DNA of 23,221 nt from Larix sibirica (GCA_004151065.3 NWUY0300046465.1:7319-30539); one strand, 5' to 3'. Positions 1-9,921 are shown, counted from the stretch's first letter. Numbers and translations: made by a program. The notes: generated from the sequence alone by a model not told the origin.

Positions 1-266
1 TATATGTTATAAAATGATTTTGGATTTTCTCTATTCTTCTCCATGATTTTATAAAAATGTTATAGCCCCAAACTTCACATCTAGATACTTACTTCCCTAT
101 TTTTATGTTATTTTAGATATAGAATTTATTATTATTTTTAATATTTCTTTCGAATCCTTAATAATCAAGTTTTATAATTTATATACATTAATATTAAAAA
201 AAATTAATAGTATTCCAAAATCTTTAAATATGATGATAATTTTATAACATAAATTAATGATTTTTT
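1..266. other. AT-rich non-coding flank
   Basis: This stretch is very AT-rich and has no open frame of useful length. The 9-mer atgttataa occurs near position 5 and recurs just right of the neighbouring LTR element at about 2178; its inverse, ttataacat, lies at about 242. I see no gene or regulatory site I can support. Confidence 0.6.
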
Positions 267-491
267 TGTTAGTTTTCTAAATAATGAAGACAACTTGCAA
301 ACATGTTAAGAAAAAGACTTAACTAACTCATTGAAAATATATGCCATTTATTACAATGAAATCAATTGATATAAGGTGGTTGATCCCCTTTTATGTCATT
401 GATGAGGCAATTCTTATGCCATTACACCATTACACTTTATTAATCAATTATCATTAAATTAACAACATTAATTAAGCCTTATACTCTAACA
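267..491 (-). repeat. 3' LTR of the short element (minus orientation)
   Basis: This is the left-hand LTR. Its ends are TGTTAG and CTAACA, a perfect 6-bp terminal inverted pair. Its counterpart at 1961 begins TGCTAT, so that terminus has mutated in the other copy. Confidence 0.75.
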
Positions 492-500
492 CATCTTCTT
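492..500 (-). promoter_or_regulatory. Putative polypurine tract of the short element
   Basis: On the minus strand this reads AAGAAGATG, directly before the TGTTAG start of the 3' LTR. It is short and not pure purine, so the call rests mainly on position. Confidence 0.4.
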
Positions 501-850
501 AAGGTTTACAATACAATTAAAAAAATGCTTCTCTTTGACAATGTGTACTTGGACTAGCAAGATTCCTTCAAGTTGCTTCCTATTCTTATATAAGGTATCA
601 CCTCCTTGCAATGATCCAAGTTTCCAAACATCATTGGACACCATTATCACTTCCAATTTATCAAATCCCTCGTAAAGGTATGATATTGAACATCTAGATC
701 CACAAGCATCTCAAACTATTGAACAACTATCTATCTTCCACTACATTCCTCTCTTCGCTTCTCTGAAAATGATTCTATTTATCACTTCTCTATAGAATAG
801 AAATGAATACTCTCTATTGCCAACCAATGACTCTAATACAATGGAATTCC

Positions 851-1015
851 CTACACATGACAGTGCCCTTGTATACTCATCAACATGTGGCTACCCTCAC
901 ATGGAAAAAACCCCTTCACATAGTCTTGATTGTGGCCTTACCTACACATGATAGTGATCTCATCTGTGACTCATCAAAATGTGGTTACCTTTCACATGAC
1001 AATATGCCCTTCACA
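851..1015 (+). repeat. Imperfect tandem repeat, about 90-bp period
   Basis: The motif ctacacatgacagtg at 851 returns as ctacacatgatagtg at 941, and actcatcaacatgtggctacc is matched further on by actcatcaaaatgtggttacc. A third partial unit begins with ttcacatgacaatatgccctt near 991. The repeat lies inside the short LTR element and creates the 82-codon open frame there, which I do not regard as a gene. Confidence 0.6.
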
Positions 1016-1949
1016 CTTTTATCCATGCACACTTCCATAATCATCTTCTAGGTGTAGTTACAATGCCACACATTAATATCTATATGTGGATGAATTGTGA
1101 TCTCAATTACACATAAGATACCCTTGATATATATGCCTCATACCATCTTCCATATAATTTTTGACTAAAGAATATATGAACAAATTATATTTCATTTTTA
1201 GATAACTAAGATGGACTACAAAACTATGAAGGAGTAGTAGATCTGGCTTCTTGTGAATTTATTTCCAAGGTGTTAGTGCGTAGTGAAATCACTATGATTG
1301 CTTGAGCTGGATCCATGATCTATATGAATAAATTCATGTTGTTGTTTGATTAAAGATAAACAATACTTCTTGAAATCACCTTTGCTTGACAAAATACTCC
1401 CTTGAACCCATCCATCGACTTTAAATTGATGGGTCAACAACTCTTTTCGACTCAATGAATGGAAACATTTGATATCATTTTTGCATCATTCTATGGCAGC
1501 GCTCCTTTAAAACCCTTCAATGTGGAATTTATATGGAAATTATGATTTCTCTCTTTGACATTGATGATTCTCCTTTCCTTGGCAATAACATGTAGGCTCT
1601 GTTAAACTTGTTGTGGTGGATCTATTTAAACTTCTTCAACAAAATGCATATTTATATCTATGCTTAAATATTTTGACATAGTGGCCTCAAATCTTTTCCA
1701 TGGAGGCTATATGTATTTGATTAAATATCCATGACTTCTTATCTTTCTAGATTTTTCCCTTATTTGTACCACAATAGCTTCCACTCTTTAAGATGGGGTG
1801 ATAACATGTATCGCATCACATTCACATCTCAACACTCACATGTTCTTTCTTCTTCCTTCACCCAAGATTCAGTTAATTTCAAATTGATTTGAACTTGTTC
1901 ACAAATAACTATGGACTCCACTATTTTAGGCTTATAGGGTTCATATCAT

Positions 1950-1960
1950 CTTTGATACCA
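1950..1960 (-). promoter_or_regulatory. Primer binding site, initiator-Met type
   Basis: On the minus strand this reads TGGTATCAAAG. It differs by one base from the first 11 bases (TGGTATCAGAG) complementary to the 3' end of plant initiator tRNA-Met. It touches the LTR end directly. It primes minus-strand DNA synthesis in LTR elements. Confidence 0.7.
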
Positions 1961-2177
1961 TGCTATTTTTCTAGATAATCCAGACAACTTGGAAACATGA
2001 TAAGTAATGCACTTAATAGACTTGACATGTAAAACATATATTGTTTATTACAATGTATTCAATTGATACAATGAGATTGATCCCATTTTATGTCATTGAT
2101 GAGTAGTTCTTCTACCATTACACTATTAACTAATTATGATTTAATTAACAATATTACTTAAGACTTATACTCTAACA
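1961..2177 (-). repeat. 5' LTR of the short element (minus orientation)
   Basis: This is the right-hand LTR and the 5' LTR in element orientation. It aligns with 267-491 along its length, including the shared stretches gacaactt, tttattacaatg, ttttatgtcattgatgag and cttatactctaaca. Several small indels make it about 8 bp shorter than its partner. It borders the primer binding site directly, with no spacer. Confidence 0.75.
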
Positions 2178-2759
2178 ATGTTATAAAATAAATTTGTAAA
2201 TTTTTTTGGTTTATTATTATTATTAATAATATATTAAGAATAACATAATTCTACGGATGAAGAGATGTAGATGACACTGAGAAATTAAAGGGGAAAGGTG
2301 GTTAATAATTCCTTTCCTCTTATCAAGGTTTAAATTTGCTTTCCAATAAACATCAAAAAAAATATAAAGAATATCAAGTAACCTTTAAAAAAAGAATTTG
2401 ATATAATATAACTATACTATCTACCTGTAACAGAGAGGAGATTTTAGGCATATTCTTGAGGCTGGTTAGGGTTTCGGTAGGGCTTTTTTGGAGGTGGATA
2501 TTGTAGGTGGTGGAGTGGGAAGAAGGGGTAGACTTATGGTATGAAGAGTGGTGGTCATACATTTTTTGTTTGGATGAGGAATTTAGGGATATGCTTAAGC
2601 TATTTAGGAAGGAAAACATGGTTGCTAGATTTGGGTGAAGATATGGTGGTAAGGGTCCCGAGTTTCTCACTGGAAATGGCAGGGAAGGCGTGCGAGGTAG
2701 AAACTTGACCAGCTGAAGGAATGGAATGAGATGGCCCTAAGCCAAGGATGAGAGTGTAT
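2178..2759. other. No gene seen; spacer between the LTR element and the kinase relic
   Basis: The left half is AT-rich with a short TTA repeat near 2210. The right half holds overlapping minus-strand frames (2374-2670 and the lower part of 2600-2845). The latter continues from kinase exon 6 but shows no kinase motif, so it is either a diverged 3' end of that pseudogene or chance. Confidence 0.5.
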
Positions 2760-2821
2760 TGAAGTTTTTGTACTGTAAGGATGAAATCAGCAATCGAGAT
2801 AAATATGTCATCAAGGTTTTT

Positions 2822-2888
2822 ATCCATCTCCACATACGGCGTCATATATATATATATATATAATAATCCATCTCCACATACGGCGTCA
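2822..2888. repeat. 23-bp direct duplication separated by a TA microsatellite, at a kinase exon edge
   Basis: The 23-mer that starts atccatctccacatacgg occurs at 2822-2844 and again at 2866-2888, with a run of TA repeats between (about 2845-2862). The offset is 44 bp. On the minus strand the upstream copy carries the splice acceptor of kinase exon 6 and the downstream copy joins the rest of the exon. Confidence 0.9.
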
Positions 2889-3188
2889 CCTATATATAAT
2901 AATTGGTAGTTAAATTCACATACTATATTTTTAATTTGAATGGATTGCTTATTATTTTGATTCCTTACCCATTTAATGAGGTTGACTTCGTCTTCAGGTA
3001 GACTCGTATTTCCAACAACACCACTCCAAAGCTATATACGTCACATTTTTCGATCAAAATTTGAGTGCGGAAATACCTGTAACAACATCCAAACGAAAAA
3101 ACTAAATTACCTCTGCTATGGATAATTAATTGAACTCCTACAATAACAAGACTATTGCGGAGACAATATAATGTTTAAGAATATTTAC

Positions 3189-3210
3189 TCTGGATCGAGG
3201 TATTCGAAAC
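3189..3210 (-). other. 22-bp kinase mini-exon (exon 4)
   Basis: It is bounded by AG at 3211-3212 and GT at 3187-3188. The codons complete in phase: the last G of exon 3 plus GT gives Gly, and GA plus the first G of exon 5 gives Glu. The result is G-F-E-Y-L-D-P-E followed by YFRTQI. In the family this exon should run from GLEYLH through HRD and DFG to GYLDPE. Here the two YL motifs have been merged. Confidence 0.7.
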
Positions 3211-3925
3211 CTTCCAACGGAAATAAAATCAAATATACTTAATGAGAACTAAAGAACTACTTATTTTTTAATCGGATATGACTCACCTCGTGCTGCATCT
3301 AATGTTATTTGGAGCCTTGCTTTCCAATTTAGTTGGGAAACTTATGCAGAAGAACCTGGAAACGAAATTTAGAATCAAATATACCTCATTGGCTCTTACA
3401 GAATATATTATGATTATGCAGCAACTCAATTAAAAGATATTCCTTAACAATATATTTACCATAAAGGTGGTCCCTTAGGGACCCATGAGACATGTGCTCG
3501 TAGATAAGCATAAACTCTCTCGATTCATTACAGTAACCAAGTAATGACACCAGATTCTTATGATGGATTTTAGAAAGAAGATCAATCTGTTCATCAAGTG
3601 AATCCACTTAAATAAATTTCACTATAAATTTTATTTTTCCTTATCGCTTACGACCAAACCACTTTCAACATAAATACAAAGATACACAAATTGAATCCTA
3701 TTCCAACATCTTAGAATTACCTCATTATGGAACTGGTGAATTCCTTCTTGGAGATGGATGAGAACACATTTACGACTATGTCGTTTCCTTCCGGAAATTT
3801 ACCAAAGAACACCGATCCAAAGCCACCTTGACCAATCTTCCTACTAAAGTTTTGCGTGGCTTGTACTATCTCTTCTAGAGTGAAATGCGGCTTTGTTGGA
3901 TTTGGCACTATATTCATGGAATTGT

Positions 3926-6614
3926 CTGCATTTTTGAAATTATGGAAGCAGAGTATTGGGTTGTTTCACAGGGGAAACTCCAACATTGGAGTCCCCATCG
4001 AATGACACGCAGAGAAAAACTTTGTCATCGCTGTGGGGTTTGTCATTTGTTGAATTGCGTCATAGACAAGCAGCCATGTTCAAATACAAGGTCAACAGGT
4101 CGTCATTATAGACTGTAATATTAAGAGGTCCTTTAGCATGGAATGTTCTAACATTTTTAAATTTTTATGCACATTTCATATAAGATACATTAAGGACAAA
4201 ATTTGAGTGAATAAGCAAATGTGGTCAAAGAGTAAGGTTACTCTCAAGCTAAACATCAAATTGCAAAAATTTCCTTGTTTGTAAAATAAGTACTCCAAAA
4301 GATGATGATTTCATTACCTATAATGCTTTTGCTACAGTCATGTCAGTAATAAAGTAATTTACGTCATTTCAAAATATTTTAAAACCAATTTATAGAACAA
4401 AGTTGTAATGCCTAGGTTTCCAGGTACTTGACATTCATTGAAGGAAAATAAAAACCATACCGACCATGGGCTATTCATGTCAAGTACATACTAACCATTC
4501 CAAAATAATTAATAGACTTCACCAAAACCATTGTGCAAGTTGAATATAGATTATATGAAGACAAAGAGGAGCGTGGATCACAAGAGAACGCCAGTTCAAT
4601 AAATTGCAGGCTGCTAGAGAATATCAATGGAATCAGAAAGCGTTAATGGTGTATCTTTCAGGCCTCTACATGTTGTTTCAGTTCCACTTCCATTTCAGGG
4701 GCATATTATTCCATGTTTAATTTCATAATGAAGCTTGCAGCCAAGGGCATTATTGTCATGTTTCTTAATACAGAAACCAATGAAAAGTAGCCATAATGAC
4801 TTACCGGTCACCCTCATGAGTCATGCACATTTTGTCAATCGTGATTGAAACCAAAGAAAAGTAGCCACCCAGCTGACAAACAGTATGTTGTCCATCCTTC
4901 ATCGAGTCTTTGTGCATGGCAGCCACTTTGCACAGGAAACTATTGCCACATGCATGCCATGCGATCTATAGTCAAGGTCATCCTAGCCATTCACAACGTG
5001 TCTAGCCCGTCGGTCCAGATCATCATGGTCGTCCTAGCCAAGTATTGCCTTGCAGTTTGAGGGGAGGGTTCCTAGCAGAGAATAGTCCTGATCATTTCCA
5101 GTATTGTTTCATTGGCATTGATACTGCCCATCTTAGAATAACAACAAACGAATAATCTGGTGGAAAAATGTATGCAAATGTGTTAAATTCATTAATGAGT
5201 CGGTCTGTCATAGCCCATTTGATAAAGAAATGAAATGCATTTTCCCCCCAAAATGTAGTTACCTAGCAAACGTATTTAACGTATTTAAGAATTTGGCTAG
5301 AGCTTCTATCGGGGAAAAATGGGAGCATTGCAGAGTGGGTTAGAGCTCTGCTAGTATGCAGTGTCTTAATGTTCATATTCAACAAGTTCACAATTGCAGA
5401 GCATATCACTAGTTTGTATTCTCCTCCCTAAATTTCATTTTAATCAATTTGCTTTGAATTCCTTTACAAGATCGATGATATAGAGATGCCTGACTGTACA
5501 TTAGTTTTTGAGAAAGACCGTATATAGATGCTGGTAGAGGAACTCGATGGTATCACAATACCCTTCATCCCTGAATCCCTGGGGCATTGCCACCTTTGTT
5601 GGAATGAATAGTTACTGCAATCCACTAGCCTAGCTTCTTCATAATGTTGCTCAATATAAAAATGCATATTCAAAAGTGAAATGTTCGCTCTGTTTCGTTC
5701 ACGCCTCCAATGGGTTTGCTCATGGATTTTCCCTGGCTCCCCAAATCTCTGTTTCAATTCCCATAGTTATGGACCAAGAGTTACCTTTAGTGGCCCAGGC
5801 TTGATTCCAAGCTTTTGTTGAATTTGCACGTCTCTCATCTATTGGTATTTTTTCCATAGCAGCATGTCCCAGGTGATTGATCCAAGTTTGGCCAAAAAAT
5901 GGGGAGTTCTTGTGTAAAAAAGGCCTTTGATAAACTTTCCAAGCTAGACATTCTTTTGCTAATTTCTGGTGTCAGTAACANACAAATTTCATTCATAAAG
6001 AAAGAAAAGTACATTCTGCATATGTTGTACGCATTTCATGATCCTCTGGAGTGATCTCATATAAAAAATTTCCACGACCAACCAAGGCTGTAAGTCTTAA
6101 ATGTTTAGAAACATGTCGTCCTATCTTCAAGCACTTGAGATAACTAAAAAAATCCATATCAGTTTATAAAATAAAAAATTAAAACTTAAACCCGAGCCTA
6201 TTAAGCAAGAAAGGGATCAAATTTATCGAGTTTAAGATTAATAAAAACACAAAGAAATTGGATCCCTCTCGGTGCTTGATAGATACGGGTTTAAGATGGA
6301 TCTATGCTGGTGTATTAAGCAATTGAAACATTATGTAGTTATATGTATTTTCAAATAATCCAACATCATCAAGTATGTAAAAATGTTCATTATTTTTGCA
6401 TGAAAAAAAACTCATAATATTTCCATATAAAAAATATTGCATTCTTCAGATGCAATTAAGCATGTCACAATCTAATCTTGTTAGCTGTCTTCAAAACAAA
6501 ATCTATCAAAATGCATTTAAGCATCACATAAGTTGTGCTCTTTAGCTATCTTGAAAAAGAAAACTGTGAACTGTAGCAATAGTTGGCAAGCTGAACGTAT
6601 TGAACTTTCCTTCC
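3926..6614. other. Long non-coding spacer, no gene supported
   Basis: I see no gene in this 2.7 kb. Open frames at 3885-4118, 4845-5060 (plus) and 5464-5757 (minus, 97 codons) lack recognisable motifs. The missing ectodomain exons of the kinase would be expected here on the minus strand, but I could not identify any. Small structures present: an 11-bp inverted pair gtacttgacat/atgtcaagtac at 4424-4434 and 4477-4487, and a near-identical 21-bp direct pair at 4773-4793 and 4847-4867. One unresolved base (n) sits at 5981 and may mark an assembly weak point. Confidence 0.5.
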
Positions 6615-6666
6615 TTAGAGACACAATTTTTCTGTAAAAACCAAAGTTCAAGCCTAAGGCCTTTCT

Positions 6667-6672
6667 TTTATT
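6667..6672 (-). terminator. Putative polyadenylation signal of LINE A
   Basis: AATAAA lies on the minus strand about 230 bases after the end of the RNase H frame, in the expected 3' untranslated region. The element appears to end within the next 50 bases. Confidence 0.45.
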
Positions 6673-6904
6673 ACAAAATATTAGGCCCAAATCCTCATAA
6701 CAAACACTACCATATTACATCTGATTCCCATACCGCTCCTATAAAAACATAGAAAGCAAAAACATAAAAAAATACCAGAGTTTAGCTGAAACAATCTACT
6801 GTCTTGGAAAATACATTCATTGCAAAAGGATCTCTGTTTGCTGGATCAACCTTTACTAGCATGCACCAACTACCTTAATTTTAGGCAAAACACCAAGACT
6901 GTCA

Positions 6905-7395
6905 TTGCTTAACCTCGCCATTTTTTAGAATAACCCAATCTCCTTTCTGTAGAGAGACCCCATCTTTTGAAAGTGCATCTGCCTCCATATTAAGTTCTCT
7001 ATATAAACATGCTTGAAGTTTATCTCTTCAAAGGATTCACTGATCTGACTAGTTTCCTCCAGGATGACTCCCAAAAGCACATTGTGACAAATACTTTCCA
7101 CTCACATCCAATTGATAATTACCTTCAAATCAAAATACACATTTAGTTGGGTTATTCCATTTTCCTTTGCTAATATGAGTAATAAAAAAAGTACTGAGAG
7201 CTTTGCATAATTATTGGAAACTGGTCCCAAAGCTACTTGAAATGTAATAGACACATTCTCATAAATGTGACTAACCCCACCTGCTCCACAAAGACTCCTG
7301 AGGCTCTAAGTTGCCCCATCAAAAAAAGCGCTAGGAAACAAATTAAACTCAATAGGATTTAGCAGTCTGACTCTATTCATTTTTTTTACTTGTGG
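6905..7395 (-). pseudogene. LINE A RNase H domain remnant
   Basis: This is the C-terminal RNase H of ORF2, which would remove RNA from RNA:DNA hybrids. On the minus strand near 7330 the frame reads NLFPSAFFDGAT, the usual FDGA motif with the first catalytic Asp. CGAGGVSHIYENVSITFQ follows. Near 7000-6950 it reads NMEADALSKDGVSLQKGDW, the typical C-terminal ADALSK motif with the last catalytic Asp. The segments in between are broken by stops and frame changes. LINE B has a better preserved copy of the same domain. Confidence 0.75.
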
Positions 7396-8699
7396 AAAGA
7401 AAATTAAAGTTAAAGTCTGAGCAGCACAAAAACAAGATGGGACATATTTGTCTTCAAACATGCTTTTGTTTCTGGCCATCCAAATGCTCTAGTTTATAAT
7501 GGCTAGGAGTGATCTAAATTCCTTAGTGTCTTTAATATCATGTCCAATTTCGAAAACAGTCTTCCACAAAAATACAGATCCAAAAGTGCTTTATCCCTAA
7601 TGCAAATTCTATGTCCTTTCAAACTTGCTTTGTGAACCTACAAGCCATTTCCAGGAGTAGATTGCTTTCCTCCTCTTCCTTACATAGGCAACATTTTCGT
7701 GGACCGAACCAGTTTCTATTTTGCATATGATCCCAAGATAAGGCCTTATTTGACATTAAAAACCAAAGATTTTTTTATAATTTCAAAAGGCCCTAGAGCT
7801 TCCAAAGAGCCTTCCACCACTAGAGTTGATTTTCACCCTATACTTCCTTCCTCAAGAGATTTTTATAACCTTCCTTAGGAGTAAGACTACCATTTGTTTC
7901 ACTTGACCAGATTAGAACATCATTGTAGTTTTTAATTCTAACAAGATTAGTCCTTAGCTTTCCAATAAAAACATCCCAAGTCCTGCTATCGTCCCCATTA
8001 AAACCCAATTGAGAGGCCTCCCACTAGTCTTTCACTGAGCTCTCCCTACCACTTAAGAAGTTTATATGATTGATAAATATATGCCCTTGCTTGTGCAAAT
8101 AATTTACCATATGTCGATGAAGAGTATGATTGTTACCACACCTAACCCAAGAATCGACTCCCATCCAAACACTAAGGTCGTTTCCAACCTTCTAGGCCAA
8201 CCCATTCCCTATAAGAGTGAAAGCTTATATAACAACCTTCTAGATAGTTGACAAATTACATATAGATTTAGAAGGATTTCTAGTCCAATCGATCAACGAC
8301 AAAGGGATAATATACTTGTTCTTCACAACTTCCACCCAAAGCCTATTTCCATCTAACAGTTGCTAGATACTTTTGTCCATAAGGCCCTTTGAAAAAGGGA
8401 TCAATCTCTTTACACCCCAACCACCCAATTCCTCCAGGAAAGAAACCAACTTCTAGTTAGTCCACTCAAATCCTCTTTTATCAAATTTTCCTAACCAAAA
8501 AAATCTCATGTTAAGAGAATATATCTTGTTCAACACCCCCTTGCCAAGGACCAATACACCGATAAATATTCCAAGACAGACTTGATCAAAGTCAATCTGC
8601 CACCTTTAGATAGTCAATGCAAGCACCAATTAGAGATCCTCTTTTCACATTTTTTAATCAACCATTCCTAGTATTTTATCCTTTAGTCTAAAGGTTTAA
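7396..8699 (-). pseudogene. LINE A reverse transcriptase thumb/connection and zf-RVT region
   Basis: After the polymerase core the minus strand shows RISNWCLHWLSKGGRLTLIKSVL at about 8640-8570, the RLTLIKSVL motif common to plant L1 elements. Next comes an open stretch at about 8005-7850 with DSRTWDVFIGK and LIWSSETNGSLTPKEGYK, then GPRKCCLCKEEEES at about 7710-7670, which carries the CxxC half of the zf-RVT zinc-binding motif found in many plant LINE proteins. The role of zf-RVT is not well defined. Numerous stops separate these islands. Confidence 0.75.
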
Positions 8700-9770
8700 G
8701 GATAAAACCAAGATACATCAATCTGTCTTCAAAATTGGAAGCAATATATCCAAGCATGGAATGAAATTCAGCTATTTCTATGTCTTTCACTCATGCCCCC
8801 ATGAATAAAGACTTGGATTTACTTCCATTCCCGATTCATTACAAAACATAGCTATTAATTTTGCCAACTTCTGAACATCACATCTTAATCCATCACATAA
8901 GATCAATACATTGTCAACAAATAACGTATGCATGAGTCAAAGCTATCCCCCCACAGATATACCCTTGAAAATTCCATTTTATTTTTCCTACTTAATCGCT
9001 TTACTAATACCTTCAACTACTAAAATAAAGAGCATTGGTGATAATAGGAAACCCTGCCTTAGGCCTCCTCCAAGATGGAATAAAGGAGAATATATTCCAT
9101 TAATCAAAACTGAGAAGGAAACCAACAATAAATAAATCATTATCCAGTTAATAAAAGAGATACAAAACCCTACTTGAGAGAGAATCAACCACATATGAGA
9201 AGCTATTCCATTAATCAAAACCAAGAAGGAAACCAATAATAAATAACTCATTATCCAGTTAATAGAAGAGATACAAAACCCTACTTGAGAGAGAATCAGT
9301 CGCAGATATACCTAACTTACATGGTCATATGCTTTAGAGAGGTCAATTTTGACCATTGTTGCCTTTAATCTTTTGAATCTTATCAAATAGAGTCCTTATT
9401 GGGCTACACTTACAACCTCGTGGATATAGTGCCCTACTAGAAAACCAAATTGTGCATCTAAAATATAACAAGATAGTATTACCTTAATCCTTCTCTCAAT
9501 AATCTTTTCCATGATCTTGTAAATACAATTGCAAAGTGCAATAGGTCTTAAGTCATTAAAATTTTCAAGAGCATCCACTTTCGGTATTAGGGATATAAAA
9601 TTTGAATTGAAATCCCCTAGAACAGAACCCTGCTTTCTTGAATCTTCAATTACTCTCAAAAAGTCCTCTTCAACCCTAAGAATAAATCTATAGGAATCCC
9701 ATCAAGACCTTGGCTTTTGTCTTTTTTTAAACTATGCACCACTTCCTCCAACTATGCACTCGAGACTTCC
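8700..9770 (-). pseudogene. LINE A reverse transcriptase core, with an altered catalytic box
   Basis: This is the polymerase core of ORF2. In one frame from 9659 down to 8910 I see NFISLIPKV and FNDLRPIALCNCIYKIMEKI (fingers), motif A KIDLSKAYD at 9324-9350, a VSFSVLINGI segment, GLRQGFLLSPMLFIL (normally GLRQGDPLSP) and motif C as FVDN at 8910-8921, where F/Y-x-DD is expected. The second catalytic Asp is therefore Asn, which fits a GAT to AAT change. In-frame stops lie at 8988, after DHVS (about 9309) and at 9396. KSQGLDGIP at about 9715, in another frame, marks the start of the domain. A 37-codon segment is duplicated inside it. The copy is dead. Confidence 0.85.
9093..9314 (-). repeat. 111-bp tandem duplication inside the LINE A reverse transcriptase
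   Basis: The copies start at 9093 and 9204. Over the first 95 bases I count 5 differences, so about 95% identity; the last 16 bases are less alike. The unit is exactly 37 codons and keeps the frame, so the protein would carry GFCIS..INWIM.YLLLVSF.VLINGI twice. Confidence 0.9.
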
Positions 9771-9921
9771 TCCATTAATGCACTGTTATCCTTCTCCTTT
9801 ACAAAATTGGGATAAATATTTGAAACCCTAACCACTTCCTCCACAAATACTTCCTCTTTTTAATTTTTTTTCCCAAAGTGAACCACTCCTTCCCTTGCTA
9901 GATATTCATAGCTGCTCAAAG

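Larger units (their letters stand above)
267..2177 (-). mobile_element. Short LTR retrotransposon without recognisable gag-pol (non-autonomous or internally deleted)
   Basis: Two direct repeats of about 220 bp (267-491 and 1961-2177) flank about 1.47 kb. Both start TG and end CA in plus reading; on the element strand they begin with TGTTAGAGTATAAG, a common plant LTR start. On the minus strand the right repeat is followed at once by TGGTATCAAAG (1950-1960), close to the plant initiator-Met primer site TGGTATCAGAG. The left repeat is preceded by a short purine tract (492-500). This fixes the orientation as minus. The interior shows no protease, reverse transcriptase, integrase or gag motif; its longest frames (60 codons at 1273-1455 minus, 82 at 803-1051 plus) match nothing I know. 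The LTRs are roughly three-quarters alike, so the insertion is old. No target-site duplication is visible. It could be a TRIM/LARD-like element or a deleted copia-type copy. Confidence 0.75.
2760..3925 (-). pseudogene. Receptor-like kinase pseudogene, six exons, catalytic core lost
   Basis: This is a relic of a plant receptor-like Ser/Thr kinase, likely of the LRR/malectin-type group. Exons on the minus strand are: 1, 3925?-3721; 2, 3586-3460; 3, 3355-3287; 4, 3210-3189; 5, 3076-2969; 6, 2889 to about 2760. Exon 1 has FTLEEIVQATQNF and the glycine loop IGQGGFGSVFFGKF. Exon 2 has LLSKIHHKNLVSLLGYC and HGSLRDHLYG. Exon 3 has LNWKARLQITLDAARG. Exon 4 encodes only FEYLDPE. Exon 5 has DVYSFGVVLLEI and, in another frame, PEDEVNLIKW. 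Exon 6 begins VTPYVEMDKNLDDIF. The introns are 76-134 bp with GT-AG ends and matching phases. Defects: the ATP-site lysine is asparagine (IVVNVFS); a 1-nt frameshift precedes QFHNE in exon 1; there is a TAA in exon 3; HRD and DFG are absent; a frameshift lies in exon 5; a 44-bp duplication lies in exon 6. The ectodomain was not found upstream. Confidence 0.85.

Noticed and set aside
803-1051. 82-codon plus-strand open frame
   Set aside because: It lies inside the short LTR element and is made by a 90-bp repeat. It has no domain and no plausible gene context.
2374-2670. 98-codon minus-strand frame, considered as the kinase 3' end
   Set aside because: Low-complexity Ser/Pro/Leu content with no kinase subdomain motif; probably chance.
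4424-4487. 11-bp inverted repeat pair with a 42-base loop, considered as a hairpin or MITE end
   Set aside because: Too short, no target duplication, no neighbouring T-run or known terminal motif.
4773-4867. 21-bp near-identical direct repeat, spaced 74 bp
   Set aside because: Only two copies and nothing around them to suggest an element or regulatory array.
5464-5757. 97-codon minus-strand open frame upstream of the kinase relic, considered as an ectodomain exon
   Set aside because: No leucine-rich repeat, malectin or signal peptide features, and no splice sites I could pair with exon 1 of the kinase.
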